DNA of 64,000 bases from assembly GCA_003719395.1 (NCBI GenBank), contig RHMC01000005.1:1-64000 (forward strand), in the 5' to 3' direction. The stretch is from Streptomyces altiplanensis. Its GTDB lineage: Bacteria; Actinomycetota; Actinomycetes; Streptomycetales; Streptomycetaceae. Below are positions 11,957-21,925 of this stretch, piece by piece (position 1 is the first letter of the stretch; every line of letters starts with the position of its first letter). A model generated the notes under the pieces. The model had not been told where the DNA came from. It was given only the letters and a program-made list of their open reading frames with translations, and made no database searches. A program made the translations under genes and the position numbers.

Positions 11957-12090
11957 TGCGCCCGTCTGTCTCGTCTGCGTAGGCTCCGTCGAACCTGTAG
12001 CTGCAGAGTGCGGTGCGGCCGTTGTGGCCTCGCCGAACCTTAGTTGTGCCGGGTATGGGTGGTTCCGCCCCGGGTGTGCGCCTTCGCGCA

Positions 12091-12119
12091 TTGACCCTGC
12101 CCGGCTGCCCCCGTATGCT
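12091..12119 (+). promoter_or_regulatory. Vegetative (HrdB-type) promoter of rpsA
   Basis: TTGACC at 12091-12096 and TATGCT at 12114-12119 are separated by exactly 17 bases, an excellent match to the Streptomyces HrdB consensus. Transcription would start near 12126, about 190 bases before the rpsA start codon. Confidence 0.75.
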
Positions 12120-12120
12120 A

Positions 12121-12169
12121 CAAGTTGCGCTGCGAGCCTGCGCACCTCAGACAGAGCAGGCTGCGCTTG
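12121..12169 (+). promoter_or_regulatory. Stable hairpin at the start of the rpsA leader
   Basis: AGCCTGC (12135-12141) pairs perfectly with GCAGGCT (12156-12162). Flanking GCGC (12127-12130) pairs with GCGC (12163-12166) and CAAG with CTTG outside them. It sits exactly at the predicted transcript 5' end. S1 proteins are autoregulated in Escherichia coli through their leader; a similar role here is only inference. Confidence 0.45.
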
Positions 12170-12316
12170 CACCGGTTGTATGTCCCCTCGGTTGTCGAGG
12201 CGTTTCCGTCACGCGGAATCGCGCCTCCTAGGCTGCCCGGCGTCAGCAGGTGCCGATACGGGCTCCCGGCGTAGCAGTACCTACGACTTACTGTCCGTAC
12301 CGGAGCCCTTACCCAC

Positions 12317-13835
12317 ATGACGAGCAGCACCGAGACCACCGCCACCACCACCCCGCAGGTAGCGGTCAACGACATCGGTAACGAGGAAGCCTTCCTCGCC
12401 GCGATCGACGAGACGATCAAGTACTTCAACGACGGCGACATCGTCGACGGCGTCATCGTGAAGGTCGACCGGGACGAGGTCCTGCTCGACATCGGTTACA
12501 AGACCGAAGGCGTCATCCCCTCCCGCGAGCTTTCCATCAAGCACGACGTCGACCCCAACGAGGTCGTCGCCGTGGGCGATGAGATCGAGGCTCTTGTTCT
12601 CCAGAAGGAGGACAAGGAAGGCCGTCTCATCCTGTCCAAGAAGCGCGCACAGTACGAGCGCGCCTGGGGCACGATCGAGAAGATCAAGGAAGAGGACGGC
12701 ATCGTCACCGGCACCGTCATCGAGGTCGTCAAGGGTGGTCTCATCCTCGACATCGGCCTCCGTGGCTTCCTGCCGGCCTCCCTCGTCGAGATGCGCCGCG
12801 TCCGTGACCTCCAGCCCTACGTGGGCAAGGAGCTCGAGGCCAAGATCATCGAGCTGGACAAGAACCGCAACAACGTGGTCCTGTCCCGCCGTGCCTGGCT
12901 CGAGCAGACCCAGAGCGAGGTCCGTCAGACCTTCCTCACGACCCTGCAGAAGGGCCAGGTCCGCTCCGGCGTCGTTTCCTCGATCGTCAACTTCGGTGCG
13001 TTCGTGGACCTCGGTGGCGTCGACGGTCTCGTGCACGTCTCCGAGCTCTCCTGGAAGCACATCGACCACCCCTCCGAGGTTGTCGAGGTCGGCCAGGAAG
13101 TCACCGTCGAGGTCCTCGACGTCGACATGGACCGCGAGCGCGTCTCGCTGTCGCTCAAGGCGACGCAGGAAGACCCGTGGCAGCAGTTCGCCCGTACGCA
13201 CCAGATCGGGCAGGTCGTTCCCGGTAAGGTCACGAAGCTCGTTCCGTTCGGTGCGTTCGTGCGCGTCGACGAGGGCATCGAGGGTCTGGTCCACATCTCC
13301 GAGCTGGCCGAGCGCCACGTGGAGATCCCGGAGCAGGTCGTCCAGGTCAACGACGAGATCTTCGTCAAGGTCATCGACATCGACCTCGAGCGCCGCCGCA
13401 TCAGCCTCTCGCTGAAGCAGGCCAACGAGTCCTTCGGTGCCGACCCGGCCTCGGTCGAGTTCGACCCGACGCTGTACGGCATGGCCGCGTCGTACGACGA
13501 CCAGGGGAACTACATCTACCCCGAGGGCTTCGACCCCGAGACCAACGACTGGCTCGAGGGCTACGAGACCCAGCGCGAGGCCTGGGAGACCCAGTACGCC
13601 GAGGCGCAGCAGCGCTTCGAGCAGCACCAGGCCCAGGTCATCAAGTCCCGCGAGGCCGACGAGGCCGCTGCTGCCGAGGGCGCTGCTGCCCCGGCCGGTG
13701 GCGCCCCGGCTGCCTCCGGCGGCAGCGGTGGCGGCGGCTCCTACTCCTCGGAGTCGGCGGACAACTCCGGCGCCCTGGCGTCGGACGAGGCCCTGGCCGC
13801 GCTCCGCCGCGAAGCTGGCCGGCGGGCAGAGCTGA
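12317..13835 (+). CDS. rpsA: 30S ribosomal protein S1
   Basis: ATG 12317 begins MTSSTETTATTTPQVAVNDIG. Four S1/OB RNA-binding repeats follow (about residues 35-110, 120-190, 205-275 and 290-365; each ends in a VxLSxKxA-type strand such as RVSLSLKATQ and RISLSLKQAN). An acidic, Ala/Gly-rich tail ends DEALAALR..KLAGGQS. The last dozen codons are out of frame as given: an indel near 13812 makes the raw frame run to 13843, but restoring one base gives the family ending and TGA at 13833. S1 is essential for initiation on structured mRNAs. It has its own promoter and a very strong terminator, so it is likely monocistronic. Confidence 0.97.
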
Positions 13836-13868
13836 CGCTCTGACCTCCAGCTGGTAACCGGCTGAAAG

Positions 13869-13900
13869 CAAGGCCCGCCCCCCACGGGGGGCGGGCCTTG
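13869..13900 (+). terminator. Intrinsic-type terminator after rpsA
   Basis: CAAGGCCCGCCCCCC (13869-13883) faces GGGGGGCGGGCCTTG (13886-13900) as a near-perfect 15-bp inverted repeat with a two-base centre. There is no long T tract, as is common in Streptomyces. Confidence 0.85.
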
Positions 13901-14090
13901 CTCATGCCCGCCCCGCGCCCACCGCTCGGGCGGCTGCCCCGGTCTTCCGGCCAGGGACGCCCAGGAGCGGACGCCCGGCCGGGAAGCGCCGCGAAGCCTC
14001 TCGCGGAGCCCGTCGGAGAAGACGCGCGGGCGGGAATGCCTGTGCCCCGCGGCACGTTCTTCCGTAGGAACACGAGGAGGAGCGGTAATC

Positions 14091-15029
14091 GTGCTTGATC
14101 CGCAGGATTTGTACGCGTGGGAGCCGAAGGGTGTGGCCGCCGTCGACATGGCGCTCGCGCAGGAATCGGCCGGACTGGTCATGCTCTACCACTTCGACGG
14201 TTACATCGACGCGGGCGAGACCGGCGAGCAGATCGTCGGGAAACTGCTGGACACACTGCCCAACCAGGTCGTGGCCAGGTTCGACCACGACAGGCTGGTG
14301 GACTACCGTGCCCGCCGCCCGCTCCTGACCTTCCGGCGCGACAAGTGGTCCGAGTACGAGGCACCCGAGATCGACGTCCGGCTCGTCCAGGACGCGACCG
14401 GGGCGCCCTTCCTGGTGCTCTCGGGCCCCGAGCCGGACGTGGAGTGGGAGCGGTTCGCCCTCGCCGTACGGCAGATCGTCGAGCGGCTCGGTGTGCGCCT
14501 CTCGGTGAACTTCCACGGCATCCCGATGGGCGTCCCGCACACCCGCCCCGTCGGCCTCACCCCGCACGGCAACCGCACCGACCTCATGCCCGGCCACCGC
14601 AGCCCGTTCGACGAGGCGCAGGTGCCCGGCAGTGCGGAGGCGCTCGTCGAGTTCCGGCTGGAGGAATCGGGGCACGACGTGCTCGGCGTCGCGGCGCACG
14701 TGCCGCACTACGTCGCGCGTTCCTCGTACCCCGACGCCGCGCTGACCGCCCTGGAGGCGATCACGGCGGCGACCGGCCTGGTGCTGCCGGGCAGCGCGCA
14801 CGCGCTGGCGTACGAGGCCAGGCGCACCCAGGACGAGATCGACCGGCAGGTCGGTGAGGGCGACGAGGAGCTCGTCTCGCTCGTACAGGGCCTGGAGCAC
14901 CAGTACGACGCGGTGGCGGGCGCGGTGACGCGGGGCAATCTGGTCGCCGAACCCGTCGATCTGCCGTCGGCCGACGAGATCGGCCTCGAATTCGAACGTT
15001 TCCTCGCGGAGCGGGAGGGTGACGTCTAG
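14091..15029 (+). CDS. PAC2 family protein (proteasome-assembly-chaperone-like)
   Basis: GTG 14091 is preceded by GAGGAGGAGCGG. The 312-residue protein ([14 protein letters not shown]) carries the PAC2 fold signature [22 protein letters not shown] at the N-terminus and [15 protein letters not shown] mid-protein. A predicted helical tail with many Glu/Asp ends it. Actinobacterial PAC2 proteins are widespread, are related to archaeal PbaB/eukaryotic PAC2, and have no settled function. It lies between rpsA and coaE, the arrangement seen in other streptomycetes. Confidence 0.88.
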   Translation: MLDPQDLYAWEPKGVAAVDMALAQESAGLVMLYHFDGYIDAGETGEQIVGKLLDTLPNQVVARFDHDRLVDYRARRPLLTFRRDKWSEYEAPEIDVRLVQDATGAPFLVLSGPEPDVEWERFALAVRQIVERLGVRLSVNFHGIPMGVPHTRPVGLTPHGNRTDLMPGHRSPFDEAQVPGSAEALVEFRLEESGHDVLGVAAHVPHYVARSSYPDAALTALEAITAATGLVLPGSAHALAYEARRTQDEIDRQVGEGDEELVSLVQGLEHQYDAVAGAVTRGNLVAEPVDLPSADEIGLEFERFLAEREGDV

Positions 15030-15062
15030 GCCCGTCCAGGTCACTCGTCTAGGCTTCCGCGC

Positions 15063-15671
15063 ATGCTGAAAGTGGGCCTGACCGGCGGAATCGGTGCCGG
15101 AAAGAGCGAAGTGTCGCGGCTGCTCGTCTCGTACGGGGCCGTGCTGATCGATGCCGACAAGATCGCGAGGGAGGTCGTCGAGCCCGGAACTCCGGGGCTC
15201 GCGGCCGTCGTCGAAGCCTTCGGCGAGGACGTCCTCACCTCGGACGGGGCCCTGGACCGTCCGAAACTCGGCTCGATCGTCTTCGCCGACGCCGCCCGTC
15301 TGGCGACGCTGAACGCGATCGTCCACCCGCTGGTGGGCGCCCGGTCGGCGGAGCTGGAGGGCGGGGCGGGCCCGGACGCCGTCGTCGTCCACGACGTACC
15401 GCTGCTCACCGAGAACGGCCTGGCGCCCCTGTACGACCTGGTGGTCGTCGTGGACGCGTCCCCGCAGACACAGCTGGACCGGCTCGTACGGCTGCGCGGC
15501 ATGACCGGGGACGAAGCGCGGGCCAGGATGGCCGCCCAGGCGACGCGGGAGCAGCGGCTGGCGATCGCGGACCTGGTGATCGACAACGACGGACCGCTGA
15601 CGGCGCTCGAGCCGCAAGTGCGCAAGGTCTGGGCGGAGCTGACCGGACGGGCCGCACGGCCGGCGTCCTGA
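15063..15671 (+). CDS. coaE: Dephospho-CoA kinase
   Basis: The 202-residue protein opens [21 protein letters not shown], with Walker A GGIGAGKS at residues 8-15. It has [11 protein letters not shown], the conserved lid/coenzyme-A motif, and [24 protein letters not shown]. It phosphorylates the 3'-OH of dephospho-CoA in the last step of CoA synthesis. A TAGGCT box (15050-15055) lies seven bases before the ATG with no ribosome site, which suggests a leaderless transcript. The length is normal for the short actinobacterial form without the GrpB extension. Confidence 0.95.
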   Translation: MLKVGLTGGIGAGKSEVSRLLVSYGAVLIDADKIAREVVEPGTPGLAAVVEAFGEDVLTSDGALDRPKLGSIVFADAARLATLNAIVHPLVGARSAELEGGAGPDAVVVHDVPLLTENGLAPLYDLVVVVDASPQTQLDRLVRLRGMTGDEARARMAAQATREQRLAIADLVIDNDGPLTALEPQVRKVWAELTGRAARPAS

Positions 15672-15747
15672 CGGAAGGCGGCAGGCGGAATACGGCATGC
15701 TGCCGGGGCCGTTGGAAAGGATGAGGGGCGAGCGGAAGGATTCCAGC

Positions 15748-16116
15748 GTGCCCGAAAGCAGCCCGGAAACCCACATCATCGACTACCGCGCGGCGGAGCA
15801 CCTGCTGGCCGCGCGTGATCCGCGCGGAGCCGTGAAGCTCCTGGACTCGGTCATAGCGGCCCATCCGGAGAACACGGCGGCTCGGCTGCTGCGCGCCCGT
15901 GCCTTTTTCGCGTCGGCCCAATTGCGCTCCGCCGAGCTGGAGTTCCAGCTCGTACTGGAGCGTGAGCCCGACAACGCCTTCGCTCACTTCGCCCTTGCGC
16001 GCACCTACGAGCGTGCCGCGCGCGGGGACCGGGCGAAACGCCACTTCAGGCTGGCGGCGGCGCTCGACCCGAAGCCGGAGTACCTGGCGGCGGCGCGGTT
16101 CGACGCGGACGAGTGA
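15748..16116 (+). CDS. Tetratricopeptide-repeat protein
   Basis: A small (122-residue) protein starting at GTG 15748 (MPESSPETHIIDYRAAEH) with AAGGA upstream; an in-frame ATG at 15721 is a weaker alternative. Two to three TPR units are visible: AAEHLLAARDPRGAVKLLDSV, TAARLLRARAFFASAQLRSAE and AFAHFALARTYERAARGDRAK. TPRs mediate protein contacts; the partner is unknown. It follows coaE, and the gene pair is conserved in Streptomyces as far as I know. Confidence 0.8.
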   Translation: MPESSPETHIIDYRAAEHLLAARDPRGAVKLLDSVIAAHPENTAARLLRARAFFASAQLRSAELEFQLVLEREPDNAFAHFALARTYERAARGDRAKRHFRLAAALDPKPEYLAAARFDADE

Positions 16117-16121
16117 GTCGA

Positions 16122-16145
16122 GCGAGCGGCCGCGCGGCCGCTCGC
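16122..16145. terminator. Palindromic bidirectional terminator
   Basis: GCGAGCGGCCGC followed directly by GCGGCCGCTCGC is a perfect 24-base palindrome lying between the convergent TPR (stop 16116) and DUF6343 (stop 16148) genes. Confidence 0.75.
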
Positions 16146-16147
16146 GT

Positions 16148-16411
16148 TCACGGGTGCGGCGGATCGTACGGCGGGATGTCGCGGCCGGGCTGGTAGTGCG
16201 CGCCCTGACGGAGGTGGCGCACGACCATCACCAGGTCCGCGGTGACCACGAGGGCGAGGCAGCCGCAGGCGACGGCCCAGCCGGTGCGGCCGACGGCCGC
16301 GAAGGCGACTGTCCCGCCGACGGCCCAGAGCAGGCCCCACAGGCTCAGCCAGAGCCGCAGCCGTAGGGGACTGCGTGCGGTTCTCGGCTCACTTCCGGTG
16401 CGCATGATCAT
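16148..16411 (-). CDS. DUF6343 family small membrane protein
   Basis: An 87-residue protein starting at ATG 16411 (MIMRTGSEPRTARS; GAGG nine bases upstream), with a second in-frame ATG at 16405. Two hydrophobic segments (LWLSLWGLLWAVGGTVAFAAV and VACGCLALVVTADLVMVV) flank a short loop, and the tail HYQPGRDIPPYDPPHP is characteristic of the family. Function unknown. Confidence 0.82.
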   Translation of the reverse strand: MIMRTGSEPRTARSPLRLRLWLSLWGLLWAVGGTVAFAAVGRTGWAVACGCLALVVTADLVMVVRHLRQGAHYQPGRDIPPYDPPHP

Positions 16412-16543
16412 GATCGATCGCCTCTTCCCCACAGGCGCGTACCCGGTCCGGAGATTCGCAGGCCGTCCGGCGATGACTTCCGGGACGCGGCGCGGTCTGT
16501 ATCCGTGAAAACACACGGAGCACCGCTTCCAGGGGAGACCACG

Positions 16544-17020
16544 ATGTCCGACGCAACGAACACCGTCGCAACCGTCACTGCCGCCGCGACCGCCACGTCC
16601 CGGGTGCCGGGTGAGGCACCGGCCACGCCGGGCCGGCGCGTACGGATCACGGTGCGCGTCCTTCAGATCCTGCTGGCCGTGTTCTTCGCCGTGCCCAGCG
16701 CGAGTCCCAAGCTGGTCGGTCACTCCTCGGCGGCGGAGAGCTTCGACAGGATCGGCTTCGGCGACTGGTTCATGTACCTGGTCGGGGGGCTGGAGCTGGC
16801 CGGTGCGATCGCGCTGCTGGTCCCCGTCCTGTCCGGGGTGGCGGCGCTCGCTCTCGGTGCGCTGATGGCCGGGGCGTTCTTCACCCAGCTGATGGTCTTC
16901 GACGGCGAGAACGCCGCGACGCCGCTGATCCTGCTGGTGCCGCTCGCCGCCATCGCCTGGTCCCGCCGCCACCACAACGCGGAGCTCGTCGCGCTGGTGC
17001 GTCGCCGGCCTTCGCGCTGA
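16544..17020 (+). CDS. DoxX family membrane protein
   Basis: ATG 16544 follows AGGGGAGACC. After an Ala/Thr-rich N-terminus of about 35 residues come four hydrophobic segments typical of DoxX: ILLAVFFAVPSASPKLVGH, WFMYLVGGLELAGAIALLVP, GALMAGAFFTQLMV and LILLVPLAAIAWSR. DoxX proteins are four-helix membrane proteins of poorly defined redox-related function. It is divergent from the DUF6343 gene with about 130 bases between them. Confidence 0.82.
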   Translation: MSDATNTVATVTAAATATSRVPGEAPATPGRRVRITVRVLQILLAVFFAVPSASPKLVGHSSAAESFDRIGFGDWFMYLVGGLELAGAIALLVPVLSGVAALALGALMAGAFFTQLMVFDGENAATPLILLVPLAAIAWSRRHHNAELVALVRRRPSR

Positions 17021-17089
17021 CGGCTCTGACGGCCCTGACGGCGGCGGGACCACGGCACTTGTCCAGCGGTGTCCTCTTCGGTCTCGGTC

Positions 17090-17308
17090 TCAGTGCCCGC
17101 GCCGGTTCCCGTTCTCGTCGTGCTCGTCGTGCTCGTCGTGGCGGTGGGCGGACTCCTGGGCGCCCAGGTTGGGCGACAGGGCGTCGCCGCCCTCGCCGTC
17201 GTCCTCCCCGCGGGCGGGGTCCCTCTCCGCCGTGTGGGGCCCCGACTGCTTGATCTCCTGCGCGAGCTCGTCGGCGGCGGTGGCGGGCTTGTCGCGGTGT
17301 TCGGTCAT
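17090..17308 (-). CDS. Small acidic/His-rich hydrophilic protein, unknown
   Basis: Seventy-two residues from ATG 17308 with GAGGAAGAGGAG upstream. The first 25 residues (MTEHRDKPATAADELAQEIK) look helical; the tail is rich in His, Asp and Glu (HRHDEHDEHDEN). No recognised domain. The ribosome site and codon pattern support a real gene, but it is short and may be spurious. Confidence 0.5.
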   Translation of the reverse strand: MTEHRDKPATAADELAQEIKQSGPHTAERDPARGEDDGEGGDALSPNLGAQESAHRHDEHDEHDENGNRRGH

Positions 17309-17391
17309 GGGGGGCTCCTCTTCCTCGGACGACGGACGACCGGGTCGGTCCGGTCCGGGTGCCTCGTCCCGTGAGGTTCATGCACACGCCG

Positions 17392-17451
17392 TCCCCCGGC
17401 ACCCGTCCCCCGGCACCCGTCCCCCGGCACCCGCGCCCCGGCACCCGCGCC
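17392..17451 (+). repeat. GC-rich tandem repeat upstream of the SNF2 helicase gene
   Basis: About four and a half units of a 14-base CCCCCGGCACCCGT sequence lie in the untranslated stretch 17309-17562. The last units vary (CCCGCG ends). Apart from the repeat, nothing else is recognisable in this 250-base gap. Confidence 0.75.
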
Positions 17452-17562
17452 CCCCGCGGCGTCGCCCGGGAACCGGTGTCAGACCCCGCCCGTAGACTCG
17501 CACGTGGACAGAGACGGACGCGGCGAGCGGGACGCGGGATGTGCGGGACGGGGGGTGAAGCG

Positions 17563-20469
17563 ATGGCAGGCACGGGACGACGCGCCGCGGTCTTCCTCCC
17601 CGCCGAGCTGCCGCGCGAAGGCCGGATCGCCCTCTGGGACCCCGAGGGCGGCGCGCTGCCCGACACCTCCGCACCCTCCGAAACCTCCGCACTGCCCGAG
17701 GCATCCGCGGAGATCACGGTCGTACGGCGGCACGGGAGCCGGGGCGCTGCCGTACGCCGCCACACCGTGCCCGCCGTTCTCCTCCCCCTCTCCGACGCGC
17801 TGCCGCTGCTGGTCCGGGCCCGCCACGATCCCGCCGCCCACCCCGCGGCCCGCTGCTGGGGCGCGGCGGCGCTGCACGCTCTGCACCTCGCCGCGCGGGG
17901 CCGGCTGCTGCCCGGACTGACATCCGGGGACCACGACGCCTGGCGTGCCGGGCCGGTCGACGCCGACGACGTCGCGCCGGTACGGGCCATCGCCGCGGCC
18001 ATGCCCGCCGAGGCGCACGCGGTCCCGCTCGCCGGGCGGACACCGCTCCAGCTGCCCGACCCCGAAGCCCTGGTGAAGGCGTTCCTCGACGAGGTCGAGG
18101 ACCTGCTGCCCCGCACGCCTTCCGCGGCGTACGCCGTGGGAGCGCCCTTCGCGGCCCGGGCGCCCAGCACCTTCCGGAGCTGCGGGAGTGGGCGGCGGAG
18201 GTCGCGGCCGGGGTCGACGCGGGGGTGCGGGTGTCACTGCGCGTCGACCTGTCCCAGTTCGAGATCTTCGACATCACGGACCACGGAACACCGGACGAAG
18301 AGACTGAAGGGGACGCAGGGGGCGAAGAGGCGGACAAGGCCGTCGACGGGGACGGCGGCGAGCAGCGCCGGGCGGGCGCGGCCCTGGTCCAGGTGCACAG
18401 CCTGGCCGACCCGACGCGCGTCATCGACGCCGCCGCCCTGTGGGCCGGCGGCGGCAGCGAAGGCTTCGGCCCCCGCGCCCGCATCGACGCGGTGCTGGCG
18501 CTGCGCCGCGCGGCCCGCGTGTGGCCGCCGCTCGGCCGCCTCCTGAGCCGCCCGGTCCCCGACGTACTGCCGCTGTCGGAGGACGAGCTGTACGAGCTGC
18601 TGGGTCCGGCGGCGGCCAGGCTCGGCGCTGCCGGTGTGGCCGTCCACTGGCCCCGCGAGCTGGCCCGTACGCTCACGGCCACCGCGGTCGTACGTCCCGC
18701 GCCCGGGTCCGCGACCGACGGCACCTCCTTCTTCGACGCGCAGGAACTCTTCGCCTTCAGCTGGCAGCTGGCGGTCGGCGGCGAGCCGCTCAGCGAGGCG
18801 GACATGGACGCGCTCGCCGAGGCGCACCGCCCGATCGTCCGCCTCCGGGACCAGTGGGTCGTCGTCGATCCGGCGCTCGTACGCAAGGCGCGCAAGCGTG
18901 AACTGGGCCTGCTGTCGCCGGTGGACGCGCTGGCCGCAGCCCTCACCGGCAGTGCGGAGGTCGACGGCGAGCAGGTCGAGGCGGTCCCCGTGGGCGCCCT
19001 GGCCGCGCTCCGCGACCGCCTCACGGCCGGCACCGGCGCGGGAGCGCTCGTCCCCCAGCCGCCCGGCCTCGACGCCACCTTGCGCGACTACCAGCTGCGC
19101 GGTCTCGCCTGGCTGGACCGGATGACCTCCCTCGGCTCGGCGGCTGTCTCGCCGACGACATGGGTCTCGGCAAGACGATCACGGTCATCGCCCTCCACCT
19201 CCGGCGCGCCCGCAGCGCCCCCACCCTCGTCGTCTGCCCCGCCTCCCTCTCGGCAACTGGCAGCGCGAGATCGGCTTCGCTCCGGGTGTGCCCGTCCGCC
19301 GCTTCCACGGCGCGGCCCGCACGCTCCACGACGCCGGCGGGCCCGACGGCGGTTTCGTCCTCACGACGTACGGCACGATGCGCACCAGCGCCCCCGAACT
19401 GGCCGCGCACACCTGGGGGATGGTCGACGCCGACGAGGCACAGCACGTCAAGAACCCGTACTCCTCCACGGCGAAGGCGCTGCGCACCATCCCCGCCCCC
19501 GCGCGCATCGCCCTGACCGGCACCCCCGTGGAGAACAACCTCTCCGAGCTGTGGGCCCTCCTCGACTGGACGACGCCGGGCCTGCTCGGCCCGCTCAAGT
19601 CCTTCCGCGCCCGCCACGCACGCCTGGTCGAGAGCGGCGAGGACGACGAGGCGTCCGAGCGCCTCGCCCGTCTCGTGCGTCCCTTCCTGCTGCGCCGCAA
19701 GAAGTCCGACCCGGGCATCGTGCCGGAGCTGCCGCCCAAGACGGAGACCGACCACCCCGTCTCCCTCACCCGTGAACAGGCGTCCCTCTACGAAGCGTCC
19801 GTACGGGAGTCCATGGCGGCCATCGAGGGGGCGGAGGGCATCGCGCGCCGGGGCCTCGTCATGAAGCTCCTCTCCTCCCTCAAGCAGATCTGCAACCACC
19901 CCGCGCAGTATCTGAAGGAGGACACCCGGCGCCTCACCGGCCGTTCCGGCAAGCTCGAACTCCTCGACGAGCTCCTCGACACGATCCTGTCGGAGGGCGG
20001 CTCGGTCCTGGTCTTCACCCAGTACGTGACCATGGCGCGCCTGCTCGCCGACCACCTGGCGGCCCGCGCGGTCCGTGCCCAGCTCCTGCACGGCGGAACA
20101 CCCGTCGCCCAGCGCGAGGAGATGGTGGACCGCTTCCAGTCCGCGGAGGTCCCCGTCTTCCTGCTCTCCCTCAAGGCGGCCGGCACCGGACTGAACCTCA
20201 CCCGCGCCGCCCACGTCATCCACTACGACCGCTGGTGGAACCCGGCGGTCGAGGACCAGGCGACCGACCGGGCGTACCGCATCGGACAGACCCAGCCCGT
20301 GCAGGTGCACCGGCTGATCGCGGAGGGCACGGTGGAGGACCGCATCGCCGGACTGATCGCGTCCAAGCGGGCGTTGGCGGACGCGGTCCTCGGCGGCGGA
20401 GAAGCGGCCCTGACCGAGCTCACCGACCGCGAGCTGGCCGACCTGGTCTCGCTGCGGAGGCCGGCATGA
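17563..20469 (+). CDS. SNF2-family DEAD/DEAH-like helicase with SNF2-associated N-terminal domain
   Basis: ATG 17563 follows GGGGGTGAAG. About 970 residues after repair. The N-terminal half is the bacterial SNF2-associated region (DUF3670 type). The C-terminal ATPase has LRDYQLRGLAWLDRM, DDMGLGKTITVIAL (motif I), VDADEAQHVKN (motif II, DEAQ instead of DEAH), RIALTGTPVENNLSELW (III) and helicase C motifs LLSLKAAGTGLNLTRA and YDRWWNPAVEDQATDRAYRIGQ (V, VI). Three one-base deletions, near 18158, 19143 and 19247, split the frame; each restores a canonical motif when one C or G is added. The stop overlaps the start of the SWIM protein by four bases, so the two form one unit. Confidence 0.9.
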
Positions 20470-21669
20470 GCGCGGGCGGCGGCAAGGCCGGCAGCAGCTG
20501 GTGGGGCAGCGCCTGGACCGAGGCACTCGAAGCGCTGTCGCTCGACCCGGCCCGCCTCGCCCGCGGCCGTACGTACGCCAGTGAGGGCAACGTCGGCGCC
20601 ATCAGTGTGGCGCCGGGCCGGATCGTCACGTACGTACGGGGCAGCCGCCCCCGCCCGTACCGCACGGAGATCCGCTGCGCGCACTCGACGACGAGGCCTG
20701 GGAGCGGTTCCTGGCGACGGCGGCGGCCAACCCGGCCCACATCGCGGCCCTGCTGGACAAGGACATGCCGCACTCCCTGGCGGATTCGGCGGCCGAGGCG
20801 GGCGTGGACCTGCTGCCGGCCCCCGGCGACCTGGTTCCCACCTGCTCGTGCCCGGACCGCGCCATCCCTGCAAGCACGCGGCCGCCCTCTGCTACGAGAC
20901 CGCCCGCCTGCTGGACGCCGACCCCTTCGTCCTGCTCCTCATGCGCGGCCGGCCGAGAGCGACCTCCTCGACGACCTCGCCACCGCAACGCCGCGCTCTC
21001 CGGTCCGTGAGAAGCCGGCGCCGCCGCCCTTCCCCGGTGTCCCGGCCGCCGCCGCCCTGGCCCCGCGCACGCTCCCGCCGCTGCCGGGCCCGCTGCCCCG
21101 TACCCCGCCGCCCCGGCCACGCCTGTGGGCGCGTACCCGGGCACGCGGGGCGCCCCCGACCCCCTGACCCTGGACCTCCTGGTGACGGACGCGGCGGCCC
21201 GCGCCCACACGCTCCTGACCAGCGGCGCCGACCCCAGCGCGCCGCTCACGCCCTGGCAGGACGCGGTCCGCCTGGCGGCGCCCAGCCCGGCTCGGGCCTG
21301 ACGGCCGCCACGCGCACCCTGTACGCCGCACTCGCACGCGCGACCGGCCGCACCCCCACCGACCTGGCCCGCGCGGTGGCCGCCTGGCAACAGGGCGGCC
21401 GACCGGCCTGTCCGTCCTCGCAAACCCCCTGGGACCCCCCGGCCGCCCCTTCGACCGGGCCCGCCCGGCCCTGGCCGCCGCCGGCCTCCCCCGCCTGCGC
21501 CCCCACCGCAACCGCCTCGGCGACGCGGAACGCGGCATCCAGCTCCGCCTGGGCCAGGACGACCGCTGGTACCCCTACGAAGCGGATCCCGGCACGGACG
21601 ACTGGTGGCCGACGGGCACCCCGGACAAGGACCCGGCGGACGCGCTCACCGCGCTGCCTCGACACCTAA
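20466..21669 (+). CDS. SWIM zinc-finger protein (partner of the SNF2 helicase; frame broken)
   Basis: The ATG at 20466 overlaps the helicase stop. It begins MSAGGGKAGSSWWGSAWTEALEAL, typical of actinobacterial SWIM proteins, and has GRTYASEGNVGAISVAPGRI. The zinc-binding SWIM pattern is CSCPDRA(x)PCKHAAALCYE at about residues 125-143 when one base is restored near 20863. The C-terminal half (DDRWYPYEADPGTDDWWPTGTPDKDPADAL) ends at TAA 21667 after a final indel near 21660. At least seven one-base changes occur, all in C/G runs. SWIM domains bind DNA or proteins; those next to SNF2 genes are thought to act with the helicase. Confidence 0.8.
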
Positions 21670-21925
21670 GAGGACCCAGCCGTACCAACGGCCGCCGCTG
21701 ACGCGGCACTTCGAGGGCCGCGAGACCGGGGCAGGCGGCCGTGCCCCGGTCGGCCGCGGCGGGCGAGGGCCGCCACGGCCCGCTCCCCGTGGCGCCCAGC
21801 GGCACCGGCGGCGCGGGCAGGACGGCACCCGCCTTCCAGCCGGCCCGCGACCTGCGCGAGCGCTGCCCGACGCATCCTCGCGCTGCTCCACTGCTTCTGT
21901 CCGTGCGCGTGGACGAACTGTCCGG
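21670..21925. other. Gap between convergent SWIM and DUF2293 genes; no gene seen
   Basis: About 256 bases with no convincing coding frame, promoter or terminator. An open minus frame runs through it but it is GC-skewed, Arg/Ala-rich and out of phase with DUF2293. Confidence 0.5.

Noticed and set aside
17392-17451. CRISPR-like array
   Set aside because: Units are 13-15 bases and directly adjacent, with no spacers and no cas genes.
21670-21925. C-terminal extension of the DUF2293 protein
   Set aside because: The frame carrying the DUF2293 domain ends at TGA 21926; the extension is in another phase and is compositionally unlike the domain.
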